DNA from: Cordilura impudica | Taxonomy: Eukaryota; Arthropoda; Insecta; Diptera; Scathophagidae | Length of the DNA: 64,000 nucleotides | Reading direction: 5' to 3' | Assembly: GCA_963682025.1 (NCBI GenBank) | Contig: OY821519.1 | Location: forward strand, 94,788,585-94,852,584 | In this document: one piece after another, positions 1 through 9,460 of the stretch | Position numbering within the stretch: the first letter of the stretch is position 1 | Layout of the letters: each line of letters starts with the position of its first letter | Program-made: the position numbers and the translations under genes | Notes under the pieces: generated by a model | Databases searched by the model: none | Told to the model about the DNA's origin: nothing | Seen by the model: only the letters and a program-made list of their open reading frames with translations

Positions 1-1
1 T

Positions 2-832
2 CATGAACATCATGGTCACGATGATCATCATGATTCTGGGCATGGACATGGTGGTAAACATACAGAGGAGGTAGGCTACTCAGTAACTACCAAGCACGAG
101 CATCACGGAGGACATGGCGGACATGGCGGAGATGGAGGACATGGTGGTCATGACGGTAAACATCATGATGGTAAACATCACGACGGTAAACATCATGATG
201 GTGGTCATCATGATGGTGGGCATCATGATGATAAACATCATGGTAAACACCATGATGATAAACATCATGGTAAACACCATGATGGTGGACATCATGATGG
301 TGGGCATCATGATAGTAAACACCATGATGATAAACATCATGGTAAACACCATGATGGTGGACATCATGATGGTGGGCATCATGATGATGGACATCATGGT
401 AAACACCATGATGATAAACATCATGGTAAACACCATGATGGTGGACATCATGATGGTGGGCATCATGATAGTAAACACCATGATGACAAACATCACGGTA
501 AACACCATGATGATAAACATCATGATGGTGGTCATCATGATGGTGGGCATCATGACGGTAAACACCATGATGGCAAACATCATGATAGCAAACATCATGA
601 TAGCAAACATCATGATAGTAAACATCATGATGGTGGACATCATGATGGTAAACATCATGGACATGGTCATGGACACGGACATGGACATGGACATGGTCAT
701 GGGCATGGTCATGGTCATAAACACGGACACGGCCATGGACATGGACATGGACACGGACACGGACACGGACATGGACATGGACACGGACACGGACACGGAC
801 ATGGACACGGACATGGCCACCATAAGCATTGA
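2..832 (+). CDS. Gene A: histidine-rich secreted protein, 5'-partial, with early stop
   Basis: The 5' end and start codon lie outside the window. The frame beginning at base 2 is open for 276 codons and stops at TGA 830-832. It carries the family motif HGGKHTEEVGYSV (about residues 16-28), a short HGG run, a long repeat of KHHDGG/GHHDGG/DDKHHGK units, and about 50 residues of almost pure Gly-His ending HHKH. There is no RR-2 domain. It most resembles gene E at 56001 in protein, 3' UTR and downstream flank. E continues in the same frame to a conserved tail, so TGA here is a premature stop relative to its paralogues (GGA to TGA by alignment). The product could still be made and only lack about 20 residues. 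Its role in cuticle or another secreted matrix is inferred from the cluster. Met-rich ORFs in other frames are shadows of the repeat. Confidence 0.8.
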   Translation, partial: HEHHGHDDHHDSGHGHGGKHTEEVGYSVTTKHEHHGGHGGHGGDGGHGGHDGKHHDGKHHDGKHHDGGHHDGGHHDDKHHGKHHDDKHHGKHHDGGHHDGGHHDSKHHDDKHHGKHHDGGHHDGGHHDDGHHGKHHDDKHHGKHHDGGHHDGGHHDSKHHDDKHHGKHHDDKHHDGGHHDGGHHDGKHHDGKHHDSKHHDSKHHDSKHHDGGHHDGKHHGHGHGHGHGHGHGHGHGHGHKHGHGHGHGHGHGHGHGHGHGHGHGHGHGHGHGHHKH

Positions 833-895
833 TATCATGGTCATACTAGCAGTCATGTTCATTTCCAAAAACACGAAGAAAAGAAACACGACTAA
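833..895 (+). pseudogene. Relic of gene A C-terminal tail after the early stop
   Basis: The frame of gene A continues after TGA 830-832 and encodes a tail matching the end of genes B-E (SSHVHFQKHEEKKHD), then stops at TAA 893-895. Its preserved frame and sequence imply that the early stop is recent, or that readthrough occurs. Confidence 0.7.
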
Positions 896-985
896 GCAGC
901 TTAATTATATTAAGAATTGGCAAAATTTGTGAAGAAATTCCGAGAAAAAATTAATTAAAAAACTTTGTAATTTGTTTGAAAAATA

Positions 986-993
986 TGTTATTA

Positions 994-1028
<35 letters not shown>

Positions 1029-1038
1029 TTAAAATAAA
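986..1038 (+). promoter_or_regulatory. ATT microsatellite and poly(A) signal of gene A
   Basis: An (ATT)n run is followed by AATAAA at 1033-1038. The context CCTTAAAATAAAATTGC is shared with the 3' ends of genes D and E, so it is the probable polyadenylation signal of gene A. Confidence 0.6.
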
Positions 1039-1430
1039 ATTGCACCGATCTTTTGCTACACTTTTTGTTAGCTTTTTACAAGCGACTCTAAAATCTTTTA
1101 ATTGGTATTAGTGGAACTTTATAGGGACAATGGCTACTCACTGTAGCAATGGAATTTGTCTCAACCAGTGTGACAGAATGATTTTAAAATTCCGGCAAGG
1201 TGGTATGAAATAAAGCCCCAGGAAATAAGGCCCCAAAACGAAAATGATATAAAGCTTCAAAAAATTGTTAATAACACAATAGCAACGATATTTAAATGTT
1301 AATTCCTGTTTTGGGACTTTATTTCATTTTTTTTTTATTGGGGTCTTATTTTATAACGAAATAAAGCACCAAATTTAAAATATGAAATAATATTCCAATA
1401 TTATTTTTTGGGATGTTATTTCATTTTCTC

Positions 1431-1753
1431 TAAACCAGTGGTGTTCAAAAATAAAAATGTAATTGTGTTGGTGAGAAAATGACAATTGCACTGTAAGAAA
1501 TGTTCAATGGGTTGATAGCAGTGTTAGTCTCTGTATGAATTTATTTTTTATTGAAAATATGAAACTGTTAATGTTGTGTGTAAAACTTTTTCAAAGAAAT
1601 AAAAATTAAACAAAAATTCAATTTTTGACAGGAAAAAATATAATTACATATATACATTAGGCTGGCCTTTTTTTTCATTCTATAAATAACAAAAAGTTGT
1701 AGATTTTTTCAATCAATATTAATGATTTCATTGTTAAAAAAATGTAAAAAAAT
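1431..1753. other. No gene seen
   Basis: AT-rich sequence without a credible coding frame. A short string at about 1650 (TATACATTAGGCTGGCC) resembles the end of the giant foldback at 16816, but nothing beyond it matches. Confidence 0.5.
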
Positions 1754-2414
1754 CAAGGTTCAGAAAATACACACATGAAACACACAATGTTCTGTTCAAA
1801 AGCAGCCAACACATATCTTTATTTTCATATCAATTATGTGCGTTTCTAAATTTTCTACGGTGCCCAACACAACCATGACTGTGTTCGTTTTAATATTTCG
1901 TTATTTACACGAACATTTTTGTATCACATATTTTTGTTTCAATCACACATAAAGCACACATTTCTGAGTGTTGCTTTATTTGAAGTTCATGTTCTGTTAA
2001 GTCGTGTTTAAAATATAACTGAACTCGAACCTGTTTATTGTACATGTTGTGTTTTTTCTTACTACACGAGCCACAACACGACTTAAAATATAACTGAACT
2101 CGAACCTGTTTATTGTACATGTTCTGTTTTTTTTTTTTCAGTACACGTACCAGAACATGAACTTCAAATAAAGCAACACTCAAAAATGTGTGCTTTATGT
2201 GTGACTGAAACAAAAAGTACGTGATACAAAAATGTTCGTGTAAATAACGAAATATTAAAACGAACACAGTCATGGTTGTGTTGGGCACCGAAGAAAATTT
2301 AAAAACAAACATAATTGATATAAAAATAAAAATATGTGTGTGTTGGTCTAAGTTATGTTTGTTTACATATATGTATGAGTTTTTTATTCAGTGTGTGTTT
2401 TTTTCTGAACTCTG
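1754..2414. mobile_element. hAT-like foldback MITE, copy 1
   Basis: A 661-bp palindromic element. Its ends are CAAGGTTCAGAAAA and, on the other strand, CAGAGTTCAGAAAA. It is flanked by perfect 8-bp direct repeats AAAAAAAT (1746-1753 and 2415-2422). The arms are nearly complementary along their length and meet near 2060. The 8-bp duplication and YARNG-type ends fit the hAT superfamily; no transposase is present. A second copy in opposite orientation lies at 8793-9452. Confidence 0.85.
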
Positions 2415-2422
2415 AAAAAAAT

Positions 2423-3103
2423 ACACTTTTTGGAAGGAAAAAAATACATTCAATGAATGAATGAATGAACGATCTGACCCAAATATGTAAAATCAATTTA
2501 ACTTTTATAATAAATAAATTCGTTTTTTTTTTTAAATAATTAAATTAAAAACTTCTAAGGATTTTCTATTATAAATTTTTCAATTTTTATTCTTTCGCGA
2601 CAATTGCGTATTAGTAAATCATTTTTTAAATTTGTAGAACTTAATGCGTTACGTTGTTTAGAACAAATAAATTTTAAATCTGAAAAAAATGTTCACAATT
2701 TTTATTTGTCGATCTTGGTTTCCAATTTGATCAAAGATTCTTTTAATTTTTCAACAAAAATTAGTTTTTTTCAATCAAACAGCTTTTATTTTTCATTTAA
2801 ATTATTTCCCTTACATGTTTTATAACAAATTACCAAATACATTTATACTCATAAAAATTTTTTCGCATATTACTATTAATTTTTTTCGGTGCATTAAAAA
2901 AAAAATTAACATACATCCGCACACGTCTTCATTCGTCGCTGTTTCAGTGACGACTAAATGCGAGAGCGTAAGAACACATGTGAGTTGAGCATGAACAATT
3001 GTTCTATGAAATGAACAGCTGTGCTCTAAACTCAAAATTCTTGACAAATTCATGTTAAATGCCGTTACAATTACTGTACGTATTGAAAAGCATTTATTAA
3101 TAA
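2423..3103. other. No gene seen; short (AATG)n run
   Basis: AT-rich spacer with an (AATG)4 run at 2452-2469. Short ORFs here show no recognisable domain or codon pattern. Confidence 0.5.
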
Positions 3104-3643
3104 CAGCAGATCCCAGCCCTCGGAATTCGAGTGCAAAGTCTAGGAATTTTTTTTTTTTATTTAATAAAGACCCTTAAGATATGCTAATCAATTTTAGCCA
3201 ATTCACAACTCAACACTTTTTAAATAACGATTATTGTCGTTATTGCTTTATGTCCAATTATTGGTTTATGACCACTTATTTCTTAATTCAAAATTATTAT
3301 TGTGAATGAAGAAAACAAACTCACAAACGCATTAACAAATTTTATGAACACACACATAGGATTGTATAATTTTATGTATGTATGTGTTAGTAGCAACTTT
3401 AAATCCAAAAAAATTTTAAAATTCAAAAATCCGTAAATCTGTTGGACGGCTAAGAAGAAATACCTTTCAAACAAGGTACGTTTGATCAAATTCGAGAGCA
3501 AACTGTTTAACTAATCATCGGTCACAAGAAATCGCCTTACCTATTAATATTATAGATAGTTACCAAGCAATCAGTTTGTGAGATTAGGTCACGAAGTGAA
3601 CGTGTAAATAAATTGCCACGGATTTTGAAATTGTTTCTAGTTA

Positions 3644-4012
3644 TTGAACGGGGTGGGACCAAAAAAAATATATATATTTAAAAAAAATCGGTATACAATA
3701 ATAAAAAATATAAGCGTAGGCAGAAACCATGCAAATCGAGAGGTTTTGCTTCCTGATAGAATGTGTGCATTAGTTAAAAACTATGTGGAGCACAATCACG
3801 AGAATAAAGTAGCAGCCTATAATGAATTAAAGGTAAGACCAATTATGTTTAAATTTAATGTTTTAAAATATTTTTTATTTGGAAATCGAGAACAGATAAA
3901 AAAAAATCATGTGAGTCCGATCACAAGGAAGATATATAAACAAGTAATTAAAGATTTCTTTATGTCATTTTTTAAAATCAAACAGAAAGCGTCATCTATG
4001 TATCACTTATAG
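3644..4012 (+). pseudogene. Possible MULE N-terminal (FLYWCH-like) remnant
   Basis: The frame reads through a segment with RNHANREVLLPDRMCALVKN and then YVEHNHENK. The HNHEN string resembles the His-x-His end of FLYWCH/WRKY-like zinc fingers that precede MULE catalytic domains in insects. The upstream cysteines are not visible, and the part after about 3835 looks non-coding. It is supported mainly by the MULE motif and TIRs around it; it could be chance. Confidence 0.3.
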
Positions 4013-4232
4013 CAAAAATTGTTTCAGCTAATTCAACAACCCTTTGCTGTAAAACGTTATAAATATCCCAATATAAACGTAGATAAGTGATACATAGATG
4101 ACGCTTTAAAAAAGTGGCATAAAAAACAATGTTATATCATAATTTTTTCACCAATACAATCATAAGTCACACAGCGTTATCTGCTTCAGCTCACACCGAT
4201 ATGAGTTACGCTGTTTTTGTGATTGTATTGTT
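3986..4232. repeat. Two adjacent short hairpins
   Basis: A 25-bp perfect inverted repeat (3986-4010 and 4083-4107) encloses 72 bp. Directly after it, a second imperfect inverted repeat (about 4154-4178 and 4210-4232, CAATACAATCA…CAGCG type) encloses about 30 bp. Either could be a small MITE or a structured RNA segment inside the old transposon. Confidence 0.6.
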
Positions 4233-4453
4233 AAATAGAAATTTACCCCCCTGCGCGTATAGATGTTTACACATCAAAAATTTTAGTAATTTATATTGAA
4301 TATTTAGAAAAAGTAAAATTATTCCATTTGCTATTGCAACTTATATGGCACTCTATTTCTTCGCTTTACTGTTTTTTGTTCTAATGGACAAAAAAAATAT
4401 TTGATATATATACTGTTCTCCTTCACTATATATAAAGAAAATATATATTTGTT

Positions 4454-4582
4454 ATGGATACATATACATTTTTAACTGATTATGAACAAGGAATGAGAAA
4501 AGCTGTAAATTTGGTTTATACGCGAGCAAAACTTCGGAGATGCTGGTCAATATTTAAATACTTATATAATTTTATTGTATAA
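4454..4582 (+). pseudogene. MULE-type transposase fragment
   Basis: An open segment of 42 residues starting MDTYTFLTDYEQGMRKAVN and continuing with an RRCWSIFKY block. The hydrophobic-TDxE(x)2-(x)nA(V/I) pattern followed by a C/W-x-x-F stretch is the typical second-Asp region of MULE-family transposases. It is a short isolated piece between stops, so the gene is dead. Confidence 0.45.
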
Positions 4583-4764
4583 AGATAGTGTTTTGAAAAT
4601 GTTTCATTGGTGAAAAAAAATTTTGAGTGTAAATCGGTTGAAAGTAAAAAAAATTAAAGCCAGATTTGAGTTAACATGGTCTTAAAAATCATATATTCAA
4701 ACAAGATACTTCCGATGACGAATTTTCAGATGAAGAACTTGATATAGTGTCTTCATATTATTAA
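4583..4764. other. Degraded linker between MULE fragment and RING remnant
   Basis: An acidic stretch can be read just before the RING frame (SDDEFSDEELDIVSSYY, then TAA at 4762-4764). It looks like the interdomain linker of the same decayed gene. Confidence 0.35.
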
Positions 4765-4947
4765 AATGAATATGTAGTTTGTAAAGATAAAACTTCAAAT
4801 ATCGTTCTTCTGCCTTGTAAACATCTCAAGATAAGTAATGAATGCAATCTTAAGTTCTATGCCGACGCAATTTCGACTGGTTTAAAAAAAGTCAACTGCC
4901 CTTATTGCCGACATAGAGTTGAAGATACTACGCAGATCTTTACATGA
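4765..4947 (+). pseudogene. RING-finger remnant (C3HC4 type)
   Basis: The frame reads VCKDKTSNIVLLPCKHLKIS then, about 20 residues on, VNCPYCRHRVEDTTQIFT and a TGA at 4945-4947. The C-x(12)-C-x-H spacing and the final CPxC pair are those of IAP-type C-terminal RING fingers. One mid-domain cysteine is replaced (ISNEC for a CxxC pair). It lies between MULE motifs on the same strand, so I take it as the C-terminal part of a transposon-encoded protein or a captured host E3 fragment. Confidence 0.6.
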
Positions 4948-4993
4948 GAAAGCAATTATTATTTTCAATGGAAGATATATGAAATAATATTTT

Positions 4994-5774
4994 TATACCC
5001 TATACCACTATGTGGTTTGGGTATAATAACTTTGTGCTGCTGTTTGTAACAACCAAAAATATTTGCCCTAGACCCATCTTTAATTATACCGATCGAATCA
5101 GAATCACTTTCTGAGTTGATTTAACAATGTCCGTCCGTCCGTCCGTCCGTCTGTGTGTCCATGTAAACCTTGTAATCAAACTGCAGGTCGCAAATATGAA
5201 CATATTTTGATGAAATTTGGTATATAAGCTTTTATCGGCCATGGGATGAACGCTATTGAAATTGGTGAGAATCGGCCCATGTTCAGACCTAGCCCCCATA
5301 CAAATTACCCCTATGAAATCAACATAAATTGTCATAAGATCCAAATTGTCACATAGATCTTACTCAAATTGGGTTTATATGCGTTCATTACATCCATTAA
5401 TGAGTAATCCAAAAATGATCCCTTTGGCCCCATATAGAGCTGCTTCCCGATCTTCACTTAAATCTATTAAAAAACAAAAATATTGCACTGATTCTTCCCA
5501 AATTTTGTTTGTATATATTTTTGCAAAATACAAGAGACTTTACCAAACATGATCAGGATCGGTCCATTTTTGGACCTAGTCCCCATATAGATATAGCATC
5601 CGATATGAACTTTTTCATATCTGCAGCCAAAAAAATTAATAAAAATCGCACTCAAATATGGTTTTTGCTTATTTTCTATGTCCAGTTAGTTGGGCCTAAG
5701 AAATAGGGTTTCTAAACGCATGGTATAGGGTATCGTATAGTCGGTCTAGACCGACTATAATTTTCTTACTTGTT
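4994..5774 (+). mobile_element. Mini-me-like GTCY element, copy A1
   Basis: A ~780-bp dispersed repeat starting TATACCCTATACCAC, with a (GTCC)n tract at about 5130-5150 and, near its 3' end, a 24-bp perfect palindrome (5736-5759, core GTCGGTCTAGACCGAC) followed by CTTACTTGTT. The (GTCY)n tract and fly distribution fit the 'mini-me' elements known from Diptera, which have been linked to helentron-type rolling-circle elements. It forms a head-to-tail dimer with the next copy. No protein is encoded. Confidence 0.7.
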
Positions 5775-5777
5775 TAT

Positions 5778-6549
5778 TTTACCCTATACCACTATGTGGT
5801 TTGAGTATAATGACTTCGTGCTGCTGTTTGTAACTACCAAAAATATTTGACCTAGACCCATCTTTTATTATACCGATCGACTCAGAATCACTTTCCGAGT
5901 CGATTTAGCGATGTCCGTCCGTCCGTCCGTCCGTCCATCTGCAGGTCGCCAATATGAATATATTTTGATGAAATTTGGTATATAAGCTCTTATCGGCCAT
6001 GGATGAATGCTATTGAAATTGGTGAAAACCGGTCCATGTTCAGACCTAGCCCCATACAAATGAACCCTATGAAATCAACATAAATTGCCATAAGATCCAA
6101 ACTATCACATAGATCTTAGTCAAATTGGGTGTGTATGTGTTTATTGTATCCATTAATCAGTAGTCCAAAAAAATCCCTATATGACAATTCTTAGTCATAG
6201 GTAGGCCCCATATAGAGCTGCTTTCCGATCTTCACTTAAATCTATCAAAAAACAAAAATATTGCACAGATTTTTCTGAAATTTGGTTTGTGTATATTTTT
6301 TCAAAATCTAAGTGACTTTACCAAGTATGATCAGGGTCGGTCCATTTTTCGACCTAGTCCCCATATAATATAGCACCCGATATGAACTTTTTCATATCTG
6401 CAGCCAAAAAAATTAATAACAATGGCACTCAAGTTTGGTTTAGGCTTATTTTCTATATCGTTTTAGTTGGACCGAAGAGATAGGGTCTCTAAACCATGGT
6501 ATAGGGTATCGGATAGTCGCTTTAGACCGACTATAATCTCTTACTTGTT
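5778..6549 (+). mobile_element. Mini-me-like GTCY element, copy A2
   Basis: Second unit of the dimer, same orientation, starting TTACCCTATACCAC directly after the CTTACTTGTT of A1 and ending at CTTACTTGTT (6540-6549). The GTCC tract is at about 5914-5937, and the sequence between that tract and CTGCAGGTCGC is shorter than in A1. The 3' palindrome is imperfect here. Confidence 0.7.
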
Positions 6550-6709
6550 ATTATTATTTTTATTTGTTGTGAAAAGTATTATTTTTTTCAATGAAAGAAA
6601 TATAAAATATTCTTTTTTATTTTACTACTTAACTCAAAGTTATTTTCAATATAATACGTGAAGGTAAATTTTTAGTTCCCTCTTTAAGCAATATGCGGGC
6701 ATGGAGGAG

Positions 6710-6775
6710 TGTGAAAATTGGCGTAGTTATAGTTCATATGAAGGAGAAGCTGAGAATGATAAAATTTATGTTTAA
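6710..6775 (+). pseudogene. C-terminal coding remnant of the MULE-like element
   Basis: Reads CENWRSYSSYEGEAENDKIY V and TAA. The 57538 copy reads WYSYRSYGGEVPSDNICE and TAA in the same relative place. Conservation of the W-x-SY-x-SYxGE…ND pattern between divergent copies shows that this was coding. A frameshift separates it from the upstream REGKF segment that starts at 6657. Confidence 0.45.
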
Positions 6776-6937
6776 TCTGCCTTAAAAATATATTAAATTA
6801 AATAAAATAAAATATTTAAAATAATTCGTTACACCCTGTTAATGCGAATGATATAAATTATATATCAGACGCTCTGTATTAAATTGTGAATTGCTAAAAT
6901 TGATTAAATATTCATAAATTTTATATATATATATGTA

Positions 6938-8571
6938 CAGTCAGCGTCAAAACAAAGTGTACAACTGACAGTTCAACATTTTATAAGCTCATAGATATTA
7001 AAAGGGGGGTAGTACAAAAAAAATCTTTTCATTTTTTAAAGTGTATTCAGTAGTAGTTTATTTAATAAAAAAAAATATTCATTTATTTCTTCTTCATTCT
7101 CACATTAACGCCTTATTTTACACATCAAAAGAAAGTGTACACTTTCAACGTTCTCTTGATATAACGGTAAATTAACCGCTTATTTTTGTTTTGTTTCTTC
7201 TTACATTCTTATTACTGATGTTTAATTATCTTAACTATCTATTGATCAATGACAAGTCAAGTTAATTTTAGTCTTTAAATAATATTCAATATGGGCAAGC
7301 AGACTACTATAGAAACGCGTAAATTAGTAGTTAAATTAGCTTCTGAAGGCAAATCTTTGAGAGAAATTGGCAGAACTATTGGCCGATGTCATAATTCCAT
7401 TAAAAAAAATATTAAATAAGTTCAAAAACTTGAAACATGTTGAAGACTGTCCGCGCTCTGGAGACCGAAAATTTTGTCCTGCGTGGAGAAGAGGGCAATA
7501 GTGCGAAGAGTTAAGGCGAATCCCTGGTAAAGTGCAGTCAAAATAGCCGAGGAACGCACAGCAGCATTAGGAGCAAGCGTAAGCGCCAGTACTGTTCGCC
7601 GTTCACTGCATGAACATGGACTATGGTAGAGTTCCTAGAAAAAAGCCTCTCATTTCTGCGAAAAATCAAAAAAAGCGTCTGGAGTATGCAAAAAAGTATA
7701 AATACAAAGATAACTGTTTTTGGGACAACTGTTTATTCAGTGATGAGTGCAAAATTGAAATTTTTGGAAGAAAAAAGTCACAAAAAATATGGAGAGGAAA
7801 AAATAAAGCATACGATGAAAATAATGTTACTAAGACCGTAAAGCATGGTGGTGGTTCAGTCATGGTATGGGGGTGTATGGCCGCAAGTGGTGTAGGAAAT
7901 CTTGTATTCATAGATAATACTATGAATAGCATAGATTATCTGAACATTTTAAAAGCAAATTTGAAGCCGAGTGTTGACAAATTATGCTTAGGATCGACAT
8001 GGGTCTTTCAGGAAGACAACGAACCTAAGCATACTGCTCGAAATGTCAAAGAATGGTTGCTTTATAGAACGCCAAAGCAGCTTGATCACCCGTTCAATCA
8101 CCAGACTTGAATACCATCGAGCATTTGTGGGAACATCTAGACCGGCAGATCCGAAAACGCAGCATAAGTAACAAAGAATCCCTAAAACGCGCAATCACTG
8201 AGGAATGGAATAATATTCCCTCACAAGTCACCAAAAATCTTGTTGATTCAATGCCCAGGCGACTTGCTGCAGTCAGAAAATCAAAGGGCAAGCAAACTAA
8301 ATATAAGCCTTGGATAAAATAAACATTTTAGTTTTTAAAAATATATTTTAAGTGTACACTTTCTTTTGATGCGTAAAATAAGGGCTTTTTTAGGAATAAT
8401 GTTAAATTTAAAATGAAGAAGAAATAAATTAATTTTTTTTTAAATTAAATAAACTACTACTGAATACACTTTAAAAAATCAAAAGATTTTTTTTGTACTG
8501 CCCCCATTTAAATATCTATGAGCTTATAAATGTTGAAATGTTAGCTGTACACTTTGTTTTGACGCTGACTG
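6938..8571 (+). mobile_element. Tc1-like transposon Tc1-a, 1634 bp
   Basis: It is flanked by TA at 6936-6937 and 8572-8573. Ends are CAGTCAGCGTCAAAACAAAG and its complement. The terminal inverted repeats are about 220 bp, with an AAAGTGTACA motif at the outer end and again inside (7130s and 8350s). This is the IR/DR layout of Bari- and Sleeping-Beauty-type Tc1 elements. The MULE copy at 57538-58025 is an empty site with a single TA (…TATATGTATATAG…), confirming the boundaries. Confidence 0.9.
7291..8322 (+). pseudogene. Tc1-like (Bari type) transposase, frameshifted
   Basis: Starts MGKQTTIETRKLVVKLASEG with a helix-turn-helix (SLREIGRTIGR). One extra A in the poly-A at about 7404 breaks the frame; a second break follows near 7460-7530. 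The catalytic part is open from 7610: FSDECKIEIFG (first Asp), SVMVWGC, and QEDNEPKHTA (second Asp). Another shift near 8090 separates it from SPDLNTIEHLW (third acidic residue, Glu) and the last ~70 residues. The spacing fits DD34E. It sits centrally in Tc1-a and is not functional as written. Confidence 0.9.
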
Positions 8572-8792
8572 TATATAGATTAAAAAAACATTAGAGGTCA
8601 AAAATTGAATGAAAAAATAATATTTCCTAGAATTTTCACTTGAATTTCGAATGCTGGGCTATATAGTATTGAATAAAAGATATATGAACTAATTTGTTAT
8701 GTAGTTATTTACCTTTAAGATTCGGCAATAAATTCAAAAATGGTATCTTATTTCATTTTAGAAAATGGATTCTTATTTAGTTATGAACTAGC

Positions 8793-9452
8793 CAGAATTC
8801 AGAAAAAAACACACACTGAATAAAAAACTCGTACATATATGTAAACAAACATAACTTAGACCAACACACACATATTTTTATTTTCATACCAATTATGTTT
8901 GTTTTTAAATTTTCTTCGGTGCCCAACACAACCATGACTGTGTTCGTTTTAATATTTCGTTATTTACACGAACATTTTTGTATCACATACTTTTTGTTTC
9001 AATCACACATAAAGCACACATTTTTGAGTGTTGCTTTATTTGAAGTTCATGTTCTGGTACGTGTACTGAAAAAAAAACACAGAACATGTACAATAAACAG
9101 GTTCGAGTTCAGTTATATATTAAACACGACTTAAAATATAACTGAACTCGAACCTGTTTATTGTACATGTTCTGTGTTTTTTTTTTTTTTTTTTTTCAGT
9201 ACACGTACCAGAACATGAACTTCAAATAAAGCAACACTCAAAAATGTGTGCTTTATGTGTGATTGAAACAAAAAGTATGTGATACAAAAATGTTCGTGTA
9301 AATAACGAAATATTAAAACGAACACAGTCATGGTTGTGTTGGGCACCGTAGAAAATTTAGAAACGCACATAATTGATATGAAAATAAAGATATGTGTTGG
9401 CTGCTTTTGAACATAACATTGTGTGTTTCATGTGAGTATTTTCTGAACCTTG
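8793..9452. mobile_element. hAT-like foldback MITE, copy 2
   Basis: A 660-bp palindromic element nearly identical to 1754-2414 but in opposite orientation, with perfect 8-bp duplications GAACTAGC (8785-8792 and 9453-9460). Its left end is CAGAATTCAG and its right end reads CAAGGTTCAGAAAA on the minus strand. Confidence 0.85.
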
Positions 9453-9460
9453 GAACTAGC

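Larger units (their letters stand above)
3105..8675 (+). mobile_element. Degenerate MULE-like transposon with long TIRs, interrupted
   Basis: The left end at 3105-3213 (…CCCAGCCCTCGGAATTCGAG…TCTAGGAA…) is an inverted match to the right end at about 8625-8675 (…TTTCCTAGAATTTTCACTT…TGCTGGGCTATAT). Both sides also share a subterminal CAATTTTAGC(C)AATTCACAA block. Between them are remnants of a MULE-type catalytic segment (4454-4582), a RING finger (4765-4947) and a C-terminal W-x-SY-x-SYxGE motif (6710-6775). A mini-me dimer (4994-6549) and a Tc1 element (6938-8571) are inserted in it. A 5' fragment recurs at 48597-48965 and a 3' fragment at 57538-58025, which lacks the Tc1 insertion. I could not find a clean 9-bp target duplication. 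Confidence 0.6.

Noticed and set aside
1650..1670. ACATTAGGCTGGCC string resembling the end of the giant foldback
   Set aside because: Similarity ends after about 17 bases and no partner end or duplication was found.
5080..6060. Regular (GTCC)n tracts and recurring ~780-bp blocks considered as a CRISPR-like or satellite array
   Set aside because: Only isolated dimers, no regular spacers; they are dispersed mini-me-like elements in a eukaryote.
7666..8291. Minus-strand ORFs over the Tc1-a transposase
   Set aside because: Antisense shadows of the transposase frame.
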